This document shows, in pieces, positions 48,659 through 61,800 of a DNA stretch of 64,000 nucleotides (positions are counted from its first letter, which is position 1; every line of letters starts with the position of its first letter). A model generated the notes under the pieces. It was given only the letters and a program-made list of their open reading frames with translations, did not search any database and had not been told where the DNA came from. Position numbers and translations under genes: made by a program. The stretch comes from Gnetum montanum (taxonomy: Eukaryota; Streptophyta; Gnetopsida; Gnetales; Gnetaceae): the NCBI GenBank assembly GCA_015680685.1, contig MNCI01004849.1, positions 124,001 to 188,000 of the forward strand. Direction: 5' to 3'.

Positions 48659-51600
48659 ATGGACAGCAAGAACCTCTTTTCAACGTTGTCTATCAATGGA
48701 CCTCATGAGGCCATAAAAAGAGTGATTAATCTAGAACCCTTAGATCTAAAATCATCTACTCATGTTAATTTTGTGGCATCCACTTAAGAAACATCAGACT
48801 GACTCGAGGGTATGACTAAAACTTTGGACTTAGAAGCTGAAAACATCACTAAAGATCCCCTCATTGAAGTCCCCATCACTATGTCTAGTGGTAAGGTTAA
48901 AACATTAAAACTAAGTACTCTACTAAATCCACAACTTGCCAATGACATTACACAAGTGCTGAAGAACAACATCAAAACATTCACTTGGTCATATACCGAT
49001 ATGTCAGGACTAGACCCTCGAATCATCCTCGATGAAAAACTTAGACCAGTAAAGCATAACATCATCCTCAATGAAAAACTTAGACCAGTAAAGTAAAAAG
49101 CACAAAAGGTTAAACCTGAGGTAGTGATGGCAGTTCGTAACAAAATTATGAAGCTTTACCAAGCCTGTTTCATCCGAGTTGTTGACTATGTTGATTGGGT
49201 ATCCAACATTGTTGTAGTCCACAAAAGGAACAATAGCATTCGCATATGCATTGACTTCCATGACCTCAACATAGCCACTATAAAAGATGACTTCCCACTA
49301 TCCAGTATTGATCAACTTGTTGACTCAACCACTAGGCATGCATTTTTATCCTTTATGGATAGATTCTTAGGATACAACCAAATTAGGGTCAACCCAAAAC
49401 ACCAACTCAGGACAACCTTCATGATACCTTGGGGCATGTTTTTTTATACAATGATGCCATTTGGTCTCAAAAATGTAGGTGCTATATATCAATGAGAAAT
49501 GACATATATATTTAGCGATTATATGCTTGATTTGCTCAACGATTATGTAGACAACATTGTAGTCAAGTCCAAAACAACCGAGCAACGCAAAGGACTTAGA
49601 CTTGATACTCAAACGTTGTCTCAAATATGACCTTAGACTCAACCCAAAGAAATGTGTCTTTGGAGTTAAAATGGAAAAAATTCTTGGCTTCGTAGTCTCT
49701 GAAATAGGTATACGAGTAGACTCCAATAAGGTTAAGGCAATAACTTGTATGCAACCACCTAGGAACCTTACCGAATTACGTGGTCTGCAAGGTAGACTAC
49801 AATTCATCATATGCTTTATCATAAAACTAACTGATAAGTTGAAACCCATGCAACATTTTTATCGGAAGAACATCCATTTCCAATGGACTCAACAATGTCA
49901 AGAAGCATTTGAAAACATAAAAATGGAGTTGGTTCAACTGCCAACAATTCATCCCCCGCAAAGCGATAAACCTTTTTACATCTACCTTGCCACATCCGAT
50001 TCATCTATTGCATCTATGCTTTGCCAAAAACAAGAAGATGGAATCGAGATCCCCATTTACTATTTAAGCCATGACTTAGTTGCCTATGAACAATGATACA
50101 ACGACGAGGAAATGTTATGTCTTGACCTTGTCTTTTCTTTAAAAAAGTGGTGACATTACCTCTTCCACAATCAAGTTAATATCATTTGCAAAGACAACGT
50201 GCTTCGAGCTATCACCAACAACATCTATGAATCAAGCAGGATAGCTAGATGGAAGGTGATGATTGTAGAGTTTGACCTACACTATGTTACTCAATCCTCC
50301 ACAAAGGTCAAGCAATAGCCAATCAGTTGACTGCATCACCGACACCATATCAAGCGACAATCAACCCCGAATTCCCTGATAATAATATCAACAACATAGA
50401 CATAGTTCCCGATAACTACGATGCAATCCTGTACTTCAATGAAGCATCCACCTCCCAAGGAGGAAGTGCTGCAACTATCATAACATATCCCTCTGGATAA
50501 ATTTGACCCTTTTCCTATTGACTAACCTTCCCTTGTACTAACAATATGGTAGAGTATGAAGGTCTTCTTCGAGGTATGATAGTAGCATTAACTTCGAGAA
50601 TCACATGTCTTGTAGTCCAAGGTGACTCACAGTTAGTAATCAATCAAGTCACATAGGTTTATGCATGCAAGGCCTCTCATTTGTAATCATACTATGACCT
50701 GACTAAACACTTACTAAAACAATTAATCAACGTAGATGTGCAACATATTCCTAGGAACAAAAATACCATTGTCGATGCACTTGCTACACTAGCCTTGAAC
50801 ATGACACCTGAGATATTCCATGTGTTGCCTAGTTCTATAACAAATTATGCCAAACCTATAACTGACTCCCTTGACGAAATACCCATAGCATCCGTTAGTT
50901 CTACACCAGCAATAGAATGGTATGATTACATAAAAGAGTACCTTCTATGAGGTGAACCACCACAACATTTGACAAGTGCTCAAAAAGACGCAATGCAAAA
51001 ATGCTCTTGGCAATATGCATTCATAGGAGACACCTTGTGTTGTAAATCCTATGAAGGCATTATGTTAGTCTGTGTTAGTAGCATCGACTACCAAATGGAG
51101 GGAATATAGCACCCAAAGCAATGGAAACGAAAATTAGACATTTGGGCTACTACTGGCCACACATGGAGTATGATTTCTTCTTCAAGGTCAAGAAATGTAA
51201 AATTTTCCAAAAGCACAGTAACCTAATACATGTGCCACCTAATGAGTTACATACTACACAAATCACATGGCCATTCCAAAAATGGGGATTAGACATCATC
51301 GGGTCGATAACACCATCATCTTCAGCAGGACATAGCTTCATCATCACCGCAATCGAATATTTAACAAAATGGATAGAAGTTATCCCCCTTAGGAAAACCA
51401 TGTCTAAACATGTTTGTAATTTTATATTAGAAAACATCATGACCACTTTGGTATCTCGATGACCATAGTCACCAATAATGGGCCATAGTTTAGCAGCACG
51501 GATACTAAAAGCTTCTGTAAAAGCCTAGGTATTAAACACTCATTTTCATCACCATATTACCTATAGAGCAATGGTCAAGTATTGTCTATGAATAAAATGA

Positions 51601-52130
51601 TCATCTTGGTGCTCAAAAATATGTTGAATCAAAGCAAGAGACGATGGCACGAACAGTTAATCTATGCATTATGGGCATACCGAACAACGCATCGAACGTC
51701 CACAGGTAAGACACCATATATCCTTGTATACGGGTCTGAAGCTATGTTACCTTTGGAGTTACAGGTTCCCTCATTGTAGATGACACTCTCTAGCCTCCTC
51801 AATGAAGGTCAGAACAATGAGCTATGCATCACTGACCTTGACTCGATGGACGAGGAAAGAGTACGAGTTCTTGATCAAATTGAATGGTACCAGAGACAAC
51901 AACGATGACATCATCAACATAATCCACATAAGCGGCCAATCAAGGAAGGTGACCTAGTTCTCAAGGTGGTCCATGAACACTTGAAAAAATTCTCAGCTAA
52001 CTGGGAAGGGCCTTCCTTAGTCACCAAGGCATATGATAATAGAGCATTCAAACTCACCGACATGGATGGAAACAAGTTCACCAATCCTACAAATCATGTG
52101 TACCTGAAACCATTCTGTCTAATGAGCTGA
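48659..52130 (+). pseudogene. pol: E2 pol: RT, RNase H, second RNase H, integrase (decayed, frameshifted)
   Basis: The ATG at 48659 (MDSKNLFSTL) corresponds to the E1 start. RT: SNIVVVHKRNNSIRICIDFH, then PWGMFFYTMMPFGLKN, then YVDNIVVKSK where YVDD is expected. After frameshifts (about 49600 and 50300) comes the thumb/connection (LNPKKCVFGVK), the degenerate first RNase H (FYIYLATSDSSIASMLCQ), the second RNase H (YFNEASTSQGGSA, NNMVEYEGLLRG, QGDSQLVINQ; the first Asp is Asn) and integrase (51121-51462: YYWPHMEY, WGLDIIGSITPSSSAGH, LTKWIEVIPL). The second integrase Asp is Asn (VTNNGP). The tail ends KLTDMDGNKF and HVYLKPFCLMS. A 39-base in-frame duplication lies at 49022-49093. Confidence 0.9.
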
Positions 52131-52144
52131 AGGTACGTATTGAT

Positions 52145-52500
52145 CCTAGTGTCATGACCTAAAACTGATACCACAGAATAGTCCTAGAGCTATGAATCAA
52201 AACTAGCACCACAGAATAGTCCTGGAGCTATGACTCAAAACTAGCACCACAGAACATCCTGGCATCATGACAGTAAACCGACACCATAGAGCTCTATCTG
52301 GTATGATACTAAACTACCACACTGGTTCACTAGAGTTTGCTAAGACTATAAATTAGCTTGCCTCTTCATAGTCCATCATGACTATAAATTAGCATTGCAC
52401 CATTTGCTATGATGATAAACTAGTGATGTCCAAAGGATTATGACATGAAACTAATCCACAACAGTCCACTAAGACTATAAACTGGTGACTTCATCAAAAA
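52145..52500 (+). repeat. Repeat array directly downstream of E2 integrase
   Basis: About ten units containing TAAACT or AAAACTAGCACCACAGAA, such as CCTGGAGCTATGACTCAAAAC followed by TAGCACCACAGAA. It starts within 20 bases of the pol stop, as in E1. Confidence 0.75.
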
Positions 52501-53637
52501 CCTGACGTCATTTGAAAATACATGCTACTGCAATCGCTGTACGTGCTCACCGAAAACCTGTCATCCAATTTTTCACATAAACTTGGATGAAACTGATGTT
52601 GTTCAAGATTTTTTTTCCTTGAAACTCCACATGATTGCTCCATTCCATCAACTACATTCAAGTTTAAAGTATTTAACTAACTAAATCATTTGTGGTTTTC
52701 TTGTCCCCTTGGAGTTGTGTTCGCAAGATGACATGCTAGAGGCATTTGTGCACAGATGCACTTTATCATGACAACAAGGTATCACATTCTTCCTGATGCT
52801 TGCAACTAGGTTCATCAATCCATTCACAAGTACATTCCCTACACTTGATACATCCTCTTTTCCTCATCATTTCCCTCTTATCCTATTCATATACATCTCC
52901 CTAATGCAATACTCACCTGAAGCTCTTGATACACTATTGTACATTATGATTCTCTAAGCAGTTGCAATGCATAGCACAATACACAGTACATGATACAAAT
53001 GCAAGCTCATGAGCATGAGCATAACACTGAAAGCAAGCTCTCAAAAAGACCAAAAAAAACAAAAGAAGAGAAAAAAACAAAGAAAAAAGAAAAAGAGAAT
53101 AAAAAAAGAGAGAGAGGTCAAAGAGAAAAATGCACAAAAAAGGTCTTCATGATCCTATTGACATCATAGACCAAAGACCATTATTTCTTCTCATACAAGC
53201 CCTAGGCGAGAAGGAAATTGTCTTGGAAAAATACTCGTGTCTCATATGATCATGTTGCACATCATCGTGTGGCTTTGGCTATTTACAATGGGCTCCCTTA
53301 ACCATGATACAAGGGTACCGCTTCTCCACAGAATGCACCTCCTATGCCTTGGTTCCAAGTCTTCTATACATTGGCTATTGACAAGGACCAAAATCTGGAT
53401 TGTTCACATGAGAGCATTCCTCTCCTGTAGTTCAAACAACGACACCTTTTGATCAATCCCTAATCCCCCCAATTGCAACCTTTGTTCCTTAAACTAAAAC
53501 CCTCAATTTAATGACTTTTGAAAATGGTGTGATGACATCTAGGCAAGAGCCAATAGACAATGCTTGGTACTTGGTTGTTCATGGTGTTTTGTACTTCTTT
53601 GTTGACTCCTCTTGGGTAGATTCCTCTAGAAGTCAAC
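52501..53637. other. E2 3' interior without a recognised gene
   Basis: It includes an A/G-rich stretch (53040-53140) and no frame with a known motif. From about 53505 (AATGGTGTGATGACATCTAG) it is conserved with E3 (about 40507), leading to the PPT. Confidence 0.6.
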
Positions 53638-53648
53638 AAAGAGGGGCC
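53638..53648 (+). other. E2 polypurine tract
   Basis: AAAGAGGGGCC, two bases before the 3' LTR (TGAAACACC at 53651). E1 has the same sequence. It would prime plus-strand DNA synthesis. Confidence 0.8.
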
Positions 53649-53650
53649 AA

Positions 53651-55520
53651 TGAAACACCAAAAAATTTTAGCTTAGACACTTTAAAACAAGAATGACTCA
53701 AGCTCTTTCGACATTCAAGAGGCAAAAACTTATCTCTAAGGCATGGAACTCACGTCCATCTTGCTCAAGCCAACTTGCACATGCGGTCAAGCTAGCTTGC
53801 CCTCAACATGACCAACCCTGACAACTTTCAAATTAGGTTAAAATAGTCCTAATTTGAATGGGCAAGGCCCCCTCAGGGCCCATTGATAACTACTCCAAGT
53901 TTCAGCATCCAAAAACCAACATTTCAAGTCAGAATCACACAAATCTTGCTACTCACGCTAAGGTCACATTGAGGTCACACTGCCCAGCATGAGTATAGCA
54001 TGAGTATATCTTGACCAACTTTCAAAGCCCTAAAATCAAGTCCAAATAGTCTAAATTTAAGCACATGGACTTCCCTCGAGCTTCACTGATGTTCATTACA
54101 GCTCTCGACCTCTAGAACCTCGAAACTTAAGCTCAAAATCACATGATTTGTTTACTCATGCCCAGGTCACACTGGGATCACACTGGAGCATGAGCCCAAC
54201 ATGACCAAAAAAAATAGGTTAAATCAAGTAGTCCCAAGCATAATATTTAGCATCAACTTAACCCCCAAGGATAGGCAATAGTTCTACTTGTTCACAAGCT
54301 CTAGAAAATCAAAATTCGAGCATGAAACATGACATTTTGGCTAGGTCACACTGGGGTCATGCTGAGGTCATGCTAGCAGCATGAGCCCAGCATGACCTAT
54401 CAAAAGTGGCTCAAATCAACACAAGAACAGACTCAATTTTAGCATCCAAGCAACCCTAGAGAGCAAGAAGTAGTTGCAATTCAAAGCAAAAGCATCAGAG
54501 GTTAAGATTCAGCTCAAAATGTGTCACTTCCAATTGGTCATGCTAAGGTCACGCTAGCAACATGAGCCCAGCATGAGCACTAGTCACACCTAGACAAAAG
54601 CACTCCGAACGCATGCTGAAGACATGCCAAGACTAAATCAACTCACGCTTGGAGCCCTGGTGGAGCAAAGATACCTCAAATAGCCACCAAACCACTCAAA
54701 TCGACATTCTATAGTAGTCAATTCAAGAGGCCACGAAGTTTCAAGTGAGCCAGAGTCAATCCCTCTTGGAATTCATTGTAAATTTCATTGTAAGCTTCAC
54801 CATCTATGAGCTTTTTAAGCTCTTACACTACTTCCATGAGTGTAAGCCAGCTTGTGTTGTAAGATATAGTGCACCTAGTCTAGAACGTAGTCTTCCTATG
54901 TACACTTGTCACGCAATCCATTTTCTGTAGATCTCACAGCCATTGACCTCATCCACGAATCCTATCCATGAGCCTAGTGAAATGTATAAATACCCTATTC
55001 ATTTACATAAACGAGGGGGGCAAAATTTTGCAAGAGAAAACCAACAATCCTAAGCCTAGAGGCACATGATTCCTAGTGCCTACAAACACCACACATCAGA
55101 GCTTAACGTCTAACTTATAATCTAGCCACACAACTATGTTTTGGCCGGTGCACATTTTGTTAATTGATACAACATAGTTTCATTTTTTCTTCCATTGTGT
55201 TATTCTATTTCATTGGCTGCATTATTTCATTTTATCACATGTTTCTACAATACATTCTCTATATGTTTACATGTTGTATTTCATGTTTACATTCTGTTGT
55301 ATCACGCTCTTCATTTTACATTTTGTAACAATAACCACAGCATAGGCCATAGCGTACGCTCAGGGAAGTCCTTGGTTGATCTGTGTGCAAACCATTCAAG
55401 GTACTTTACCTTTATTTTTATAGCTTTCCCTCACATGAAGGTAGGGTCATCTGTGTCTCTTTGGAGATCTTTTAGCATACGTTTTCTTCCAGCCTTGCGT
55501 CGACGATTTCAGATAGTACA
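53651..55520 (+). repeat. E2 3' LTR
   Basis: Direct repeat of 24159-25978, ending AGTACA, followed by the CTTAG target duplication and then by the aORF of E1. Confidence 0.93.
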
Positions 55521-55525
55521 CTTAG

Positions 55526-58051
55526 CTAGAGGAGGCCTCTTCCATTGCAACTTTTTGGGCACAATCTTGGCTATGAGACCTTCCCCCCATGACATGCTAC
55601 TAGCTACAGTAGGGGGTGTCTCCCCTACACTGTCTGGGCCATGAAAGTTATTCACCTGATCTTTAGTCATCACAGAGAGTGACTCCCCAATTATTTTTGG
55701 GGGATCTTGGGCTCGAATGGTCCAGAGGGTCTAGAAGATCCAAGATTTGAAATCTAGTCATGATTTCACATGACCCAGGCTCCATTCTCTTGAACCACTA
55801 GAAACTCCATGAAATGCTTTAGACAAGTTATGTAAAAGGCATAATGTATATTGGAACGAGACTCTGATTTCTTATGGAGCCCAAAGATTTCGGTCTGTAA
55901 GCCTTTACATAGAAACCTGACCCAGTTGTAGTGGGCCCCCTCTTCCATGACCTCACATATTATCCAAGCCTATTTAATCCCCAGGACCTTCCCTTGGGTA
56001 AGCAGCTGGGGGAATACGTAAGCGTGGAGGATAGGGTAAACCTCCTTGGTGGGTCCTGCTTTGAGCTTCTCCATGGGGAGCCCCTTTCACTCCTTGGAAA
56101 TCCCTAACCACTCCTAAATGTCCTTCTTCTGAAGGATTAGCTCCTTCTTACCCTTCAACCCTATAGGAATGCCATCGGTAGGGACATTGAACAAGTCTAC
56201 AAACAACTGATCATTGATTTCAATGATCACCCGTATGCGTGTGTGAAAGCGACCCGTCTTTTCAAAAAAGGAGTTGACTAGGAAGAGAATCTCGGCAATA
56301 GGAATGCTCAGATTCGGGGCCAGGAATAGATCCATAAGCCCAAACTTTTGGATGTTCTGGACCAAGGAGCCTGAAGCCACACCATTTATCCAACATTGGC
56401 TCGCATCCACTTCTCCATACTTGAAGTAGATGTTTGGCCCCTATGTCTTGGTGGTTACCACCGTCACCTCCTGGGGCTTTTTTTCCCTATAACAGTTTTC
56501 ACAAAAACATCTAGCATAAAAACATAGAAAATCCAAAGATTGCAAAGACATTTAAGCATGCAACACTTACTACTTTGCCTACCAGGTTTGTACAATAATG
56601 GGAATGGTGGAAGACTAACCAGAACCTTTTCAACTATGATCAATTTGAAGGGCTCTGCCCACTCCTCATCTAGCCAACTAGCCCACTTGCACTGATCATA
56701 GGGAATGGGGTATAGGTGTGGGTAGGTGTGGTATTCACCCCCGCATTGACCAATCACACCCGCATGTAGGTTCTCAGCAAAAGAGAACTCCTGTAGGGCT
56801 CTCCATGTTGTAGTCAGCAAACCCGATCAGTCATGAACCCTATCCTTGTTGATGTAGAACCTAGTAGCAAAAACATACTATTAGCATTTGACCAACATGG
56901 CCAACATTACACAACACAGTGGAACAGGGCTGCAAAACTCACCCGCCAGCACAGTAGACAGTTCCTGGTGGGTTTTGGAAGCACGTTGCCATATAACGTG
57001 TAACAAACAATGTGTTGTAATGATGGTAGCAGTTGTACTCAGGCATATTCTAGATCCAGGCCAAACACCTTAACCCTATATGACGTTGACTAGATCCTTC
57101 TCCCTACCTACTCATGATTTCCCCATCCGTCAGAAACCTCAGGATGCCCCAGCTTACCCCAGGAAATATGGCTTTGCTTATGATGACCGCCTCCTCCTCC
57201 TCTAGGTATGACCAAATGATCACACTAAAGTGTTTGAGGAGGTATTGTAGGAACTCCTGTGCTCCTTTCCTAAACTAGACCCCTCACTCCCCCACACGTA
57301 TCTGGGGAGGAGGAGCATTGGCCATAGGTTTTCTTGCATGACATAGGGTCCCTACAATTTCTAAGATAATCAGAATCAGCCTTAGCCCCATCTTGCATAA
57401 CACAACCAGAAAATGTTAGCATCATGTCTAAGTGCACTGCGCATGCAACATAGCAATACCTAGTAGTTCATGCATATAGCATAGCATAAGCCTCTTCCCG
57501 CACATAGCATAGCAAGAACATGAAAGCGATAGTGCAGCGAAAGTAGCCTAGCGTAGCAATAGAGCAATTAACTCTAATAGGATGATTAACAATACGCCTC
57601 GATAGAACACATGTTGCACTATCACATCACGCATGGCCCAACCCTCCTCAAGGTCCTACGTCATGCCATTTGAAAGCCAAGTAACTTAAACTATCAAAAC
57701 CCCCACGATTATGACAACTGTAGCAGTGCAGGTTTAAGCAACCTTGCATGCAACGATGGCGTAGCATTTACGCATTTGCCACGACCGAAACGGCATCAGC
57801 GGTGATGTAAAGGCCAAAACACAAATGATGAAAACATAGGTAACTAAGACTAGGATGAAAGATGAAAGTAGAAAATAGAAGTAAAAAATGATAACAGAAT
57901 CGTGAAAAAGTAGAAGGAGCATGGTGGCCTACTGGGTCAATGATGTGTCCTCCCGCGCTGCGATGTGCACTTGTGTCATGCACTCTAGAGTTTTCTTCAC
58001 CTCCTTGACCTTTGCAAGTGCCAAATTCATGTGTTCCTTCTTTGGAGCCAT
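55526..58051 (-). pseudogene. E1 aORF, 5' half (N-terminal exons)
   Basis: Predicted exon 1 is 58051-57933 (119 bases, MAPKKEHMNLALAKVKEVKK, then TLECMTQVHIAAREDTSLT; donor CCCA|GTAGGC). It is longer than in E2 and E3 but ends in the same phase. Exon 2 is 57391-56943 (449 bases; MGLRLILIILEIVGTLCHAR and ATCFQNPPGTVYC; donor GTGAGT). Exon 3 is 56860-56583 (278 bases; HTYPHLYPIPYDQCKWASWL; acceptor TACTAG, donor GTAGGC). Exon 4 starts at 56486 (MDLFLAPNLSIPIAEILFLV, then EINDQLFVDLFNVPTDGIPI) and runs toward 55526, where E2 splits the gene. Introns 2 and 3 are 82 and 96 bases. A one-base slip at the exon 2 acceptor (GCAAG) and another in an A run of exon 4, plus stops, mark it as dead. Confidence 0.75.
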
Positions 58052-58391
58052 TATCCTGCTTGCAAACTTTTCCTCGTTGCGATGCAAAAAACTGCCTTAC
58101 TCCCTGTTAGCACAATCGCTCTATGCTCCAAAATCACTTTGTGCTCTAAATATGGGTTCTACGCTCTTACGGTGAGAATGACAAGCTTACCAGGGTTTAA
58201 TTCCTATTTATGACCATAATGGTAAAAAGGAAAAACTTGCCGCTCTCTCTCTCTATTTAATGCGGAGTGTGTCAGACAGCATAGCATGCTCACCACAACA
58301 TCATAGCACTGTTGGCATTAAAACCTTGACACACTCCAAGCTAATTGCTTGCATTCCCAAAAAACAAAAAAAAAATATTTTCAATTTTAAC

Positions 58392-58641
58392 GATCTTGAA
58401 AGACCTTAAACTAAAAATTGTAGTGTAGTGGTGCCTTTATTGGTCTGAAAAGACCTTAAACTAGCAATCCCAGCATAGTTGTAACTTTCACGGTCTGAAA
58501 AGGCCTTAAACTAGCAATCCTAGCGTAGTAGCAACTTTAATAGTCCGAAAAGACCTTAAACTAGCATTTTTGACCTGTTATATGTTTGTAGTCTGCAATG
58601 ATGCTAAACTAGCAATCTCATGTTTTTGCATTGGCAGTTTT
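58392..58641 (+). repeat. Hairpin array upstream of E1 pol, exact 50-bp period
   Basis: Five units begin at 58392, 58442, 58492, 58542 and about 58592. The best carry GGTCTGAAAAGACC, a perfect five-pair stem with a GAAA loop, followed by TTAAACTAGCAATCC. It lies between the aORF start and the pol start. Confidence 0.85.
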
Positions 58642-58860
58642 ACATTTTCTTTTTAGCAGTTTCATGTCTCACATTGACAATTTTACATTTCCTATTTCAG
58701 CAGCTCTGCATCTCCATGCCATAACGGTCTACCATGACTTTAAACTGGTAAAATTTTAATCTTTACATCATACTTCACTAGTTACATATTGTCATTGCTT
58801 TGCAAGTTTTCACTATACATGATTACTACCGATAGCTTCCTCTTAACTAGGCTTTCATCT

Positions 58861-58871
58861 CATTTTGACAG
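58861..58871 (+). promoter_or_regulatory. Candidate splice acceptor in front of E1 pol
   Basis: CATTTTGACAG, preceded by CTTTCATCT, is a good plant 3' splice-site match. It lies 12 bases before the ATG of pol. Ogre elements are known to splice out an intron between protease and RT. Here such an intron would span the whole aORF. I found no matching conserved donor after pro. Confidence 0.4.
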
Positions 58872-58883
58872 GTTAAGCAAAAA

Positions 58884-61800
58884 ATGGAAATCCATCGCGA
58901 TCTCTCCATTCCTTTAGCTTTAGCAGGCCCACATGGCAAGCTTGCAAAACAATTGAACCCCGACCTAATCGACTGGGGGTTAGCTACAGCTAGCACCATA
59001 GCATCTTTAGAAACATCCCTAGACTAGCCTGAGCATCTGGTCCAAACTCTAGATTTGGAGGCCGGGGATGTGACTGAAGACCCTCTTGTTGAGACGCCTG
59101 TGACCATGTCCAAGGGGGAAGTAAGAACTTTAAAACTTAGCTCCATCCTAGATGTGCAGACACACAAAAACATAGCCAAGATTCTTCAAGACAACATCAA
59201 AGTCTTCGTATGGTTATATAGTGACATGCCAGATTTAGATCCAAGGTTGATATAGCACAACATCATCCTAGACCTATGCATGAAGGCGGTCAAGTAGAAG
59301 GCTCATAAGATTAAGCTAGAAATTGCACTAGCCATGAGAGATGAAATTACCAAGCTATATCAAGCTAGTTTCATCTGCGTAGTTGATTATTCGGAATGGG
59401 TGTCCAACATCATCATAGTTTCCAAGAAAATGGAAGGAATATGAATCTGTATAGACTTTTAGGATTTGAACAAAGAAACGATCAAGGATAATTTCCCGCT
59501 TCCAAGCATCAATCAACTCATCGACACTATGGCTGGGCATGCTCTATTATCCTTCATGGATGGCTTCTCCAGCTACAACCAAATTTGCATCAACCCATAG
59601 CATCAGCTAACAACAACCTTCATGACCCCATGGGGTACCTTCTATTACACCATGATGCCTTTTGGGCTCAAGAACGCCAAGGAAACCTACCAACGAGCGA
59701 TGACTTACAACTTCAATAACTACATCCTAGAAACATTAAACGACTACGTCAATGATGTAGTAGTCAAGTCCAAGGAGGCAACTGATCACCCACGCGATCT
59801 AGGGGTAGTCCTTAAGTATTTTCAAATGCATGATCTACACCTTAGTCCTTAGAAATATGTCTTTAGGGTAAAAACCGGATGCATGTTAGGATTCGTAGTA
59901 TCAAAGGCCAGGATACAGGTGGACCCTAATAAAGTTAAGGCCATCATCAACCTGAAACCTCCTACAAACCTTAAGGAGTTAAGTGGCTTGCAAGGTAGGA
60001 TACAATTCATCTAAAGGTTTATAGCAAAGTTGACTGACAAGTTACACCCCATGCAACACCTTCTAAAGAAAGGAGTTGACTTCAAATGGACAACCCAGTG
60101 TCAACAAGCCTTTGATGACTTGAAGAAAGAGCTTTTGCACCTCCCAACTGTGCATCCGCCATAGAGGGATAAGCCTTTCTTCATATACCTCACCACCTTT
60201 GACACATCTATCATAGCACTGCTATGTCAGAAATGAAAGGATGGATCTAAGATACCAATGTATTATCTGAGTCATGCATTAATAGTGCTTAAGGTGAATT
60301 ACAACGAAGTAGAAAGACATTTCCTTGCCTTGGTGTTTACATTAAAAAAGTGGAGGCACTATCTATTTCACAGTGTAGTCAACATCATTTGCAAAAGCAA
60401 CATACTCTGGGCTATTACTAACAACCTATATGAAAGTAGCAGGATAGCCTGATGGAAAGCAATAACCATCAAGTTCAACCTACATTATGTAAGCCAGTCG
60501 TCGACCAAAGGTCAAGCCATAGCAACACAACTTATGGCCTCACCCATCGACGACCACGCAACCATAGATCCTAAATTCCTAGATGAGCATGTTGGCACTA
60601 TCAACATCATCCCATCGTACCTGGAAGCTACTTTACACTTCGACGGTGCTTCAACCGCATGAGGAGGTAGTGCAACTACTGTCATTACATTTTCCTCTTG
60701 GTAAATGCACCTGTTCACTTATTGTTTTGTCTTCCCCTACACCAATAACGTGGTAGAGTATGAGGGGCTACTCAGAGGCCTCTTAGCTACCCAAACACTA
60801 CGCATACAACACCTGGAAATTTGTAGGGATTCACAACTAGTTATGAATTAGACCATTGGGGTCTATGCCTACAAAGCTACACACCTAAAACCCTACTGTG
60901 ATCTAGCAAAGAGCCTGCTTCAGCAATTTGCAACCATAGATGTGCAGCATGTGCTATGCAACAAGAACATCGTGGTAGATGCCATAGCCACCCTTGCACT
61001 AAACATTCTACCACACTCATTTGCAAGTTTGCTGACTTCAATTATTGAATGTACTGAGCCTATCACTCAGGCAAGACATGTGGCCTCTATCAGTGTTGCG
61101 GATACCCTAGAGTGGTATGCTAACATTAAAGCCTGCCTACAACACAGTGAACCCCCACGTAGACTGACATTTTCCCAAAGAGATGCAATCCATAAGCATG
61201 CTCGAAAATATACGCTTATGGGAAATGATGCCCTGTGTCGACGCTCCTATGATGAGATATTGCTGGCATGCATGGGTGGGGAGCAGGCACAGAAGGTAGT
61301 TAATGAAGTGCATGAGGGACTGTGTGGTGGAGACATAGCACATAGGGCTATGGCCACGAAAATTAGATGCCTAGCGTACTATTGGCCCCACATGGAGCAT
61401 GAATGCCTGTCAAAAGTTAAGACATGTAGCACATGCCAAAGATACGCAAATCTCATACATGTTTTACCTACGAACTTGCACCCAACGCAAATCACATGGC
61501 CTTTCCAACGATGGGTACTAAACCTCATAGGACCTATCATGCCTAAGTCCTCTGCAGGGCATACCTTCATTATCACCACCACCAAGTATTTTACTAAGTG
61601 GGTGGAAGCAATCCCCCTGAGGAAGACAACGTCTTAGTAGATCTGCCACTTCATCCTGGATAACATCATGATAAGGTTTGGGATTCCAATGACTATTGTA
61701 ATTGACAATGGGCCACAATTTAGTAGTATGGAAACCCGAACCTTCTACAGTAATCTAGGCATCAGGTAATCATTCTCCTCCCCATATTAACCACAGGCGA

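Larger units (their letters stand above)
24159..55520 (+). mobile_element. E2: complete giant Tat/Ogre-like retrotransposon inserted in the aORF of E1, itself split by E3
   Basis: LTRs at 24159-25978 and 53651-55520 are related along their length (about 87% identical by eye in the first 200 bases) and are flanked by CTTAG. The interior holds PBS, leader repeats, gag-pro (split by E3 at 30248), hairpin array, aORF, pol, hairpin array and PPT. The span is 31,362 bases, or about 19.4 kb without E3. All genes carry stops, so the copy is dead. Confidence 0.95.
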
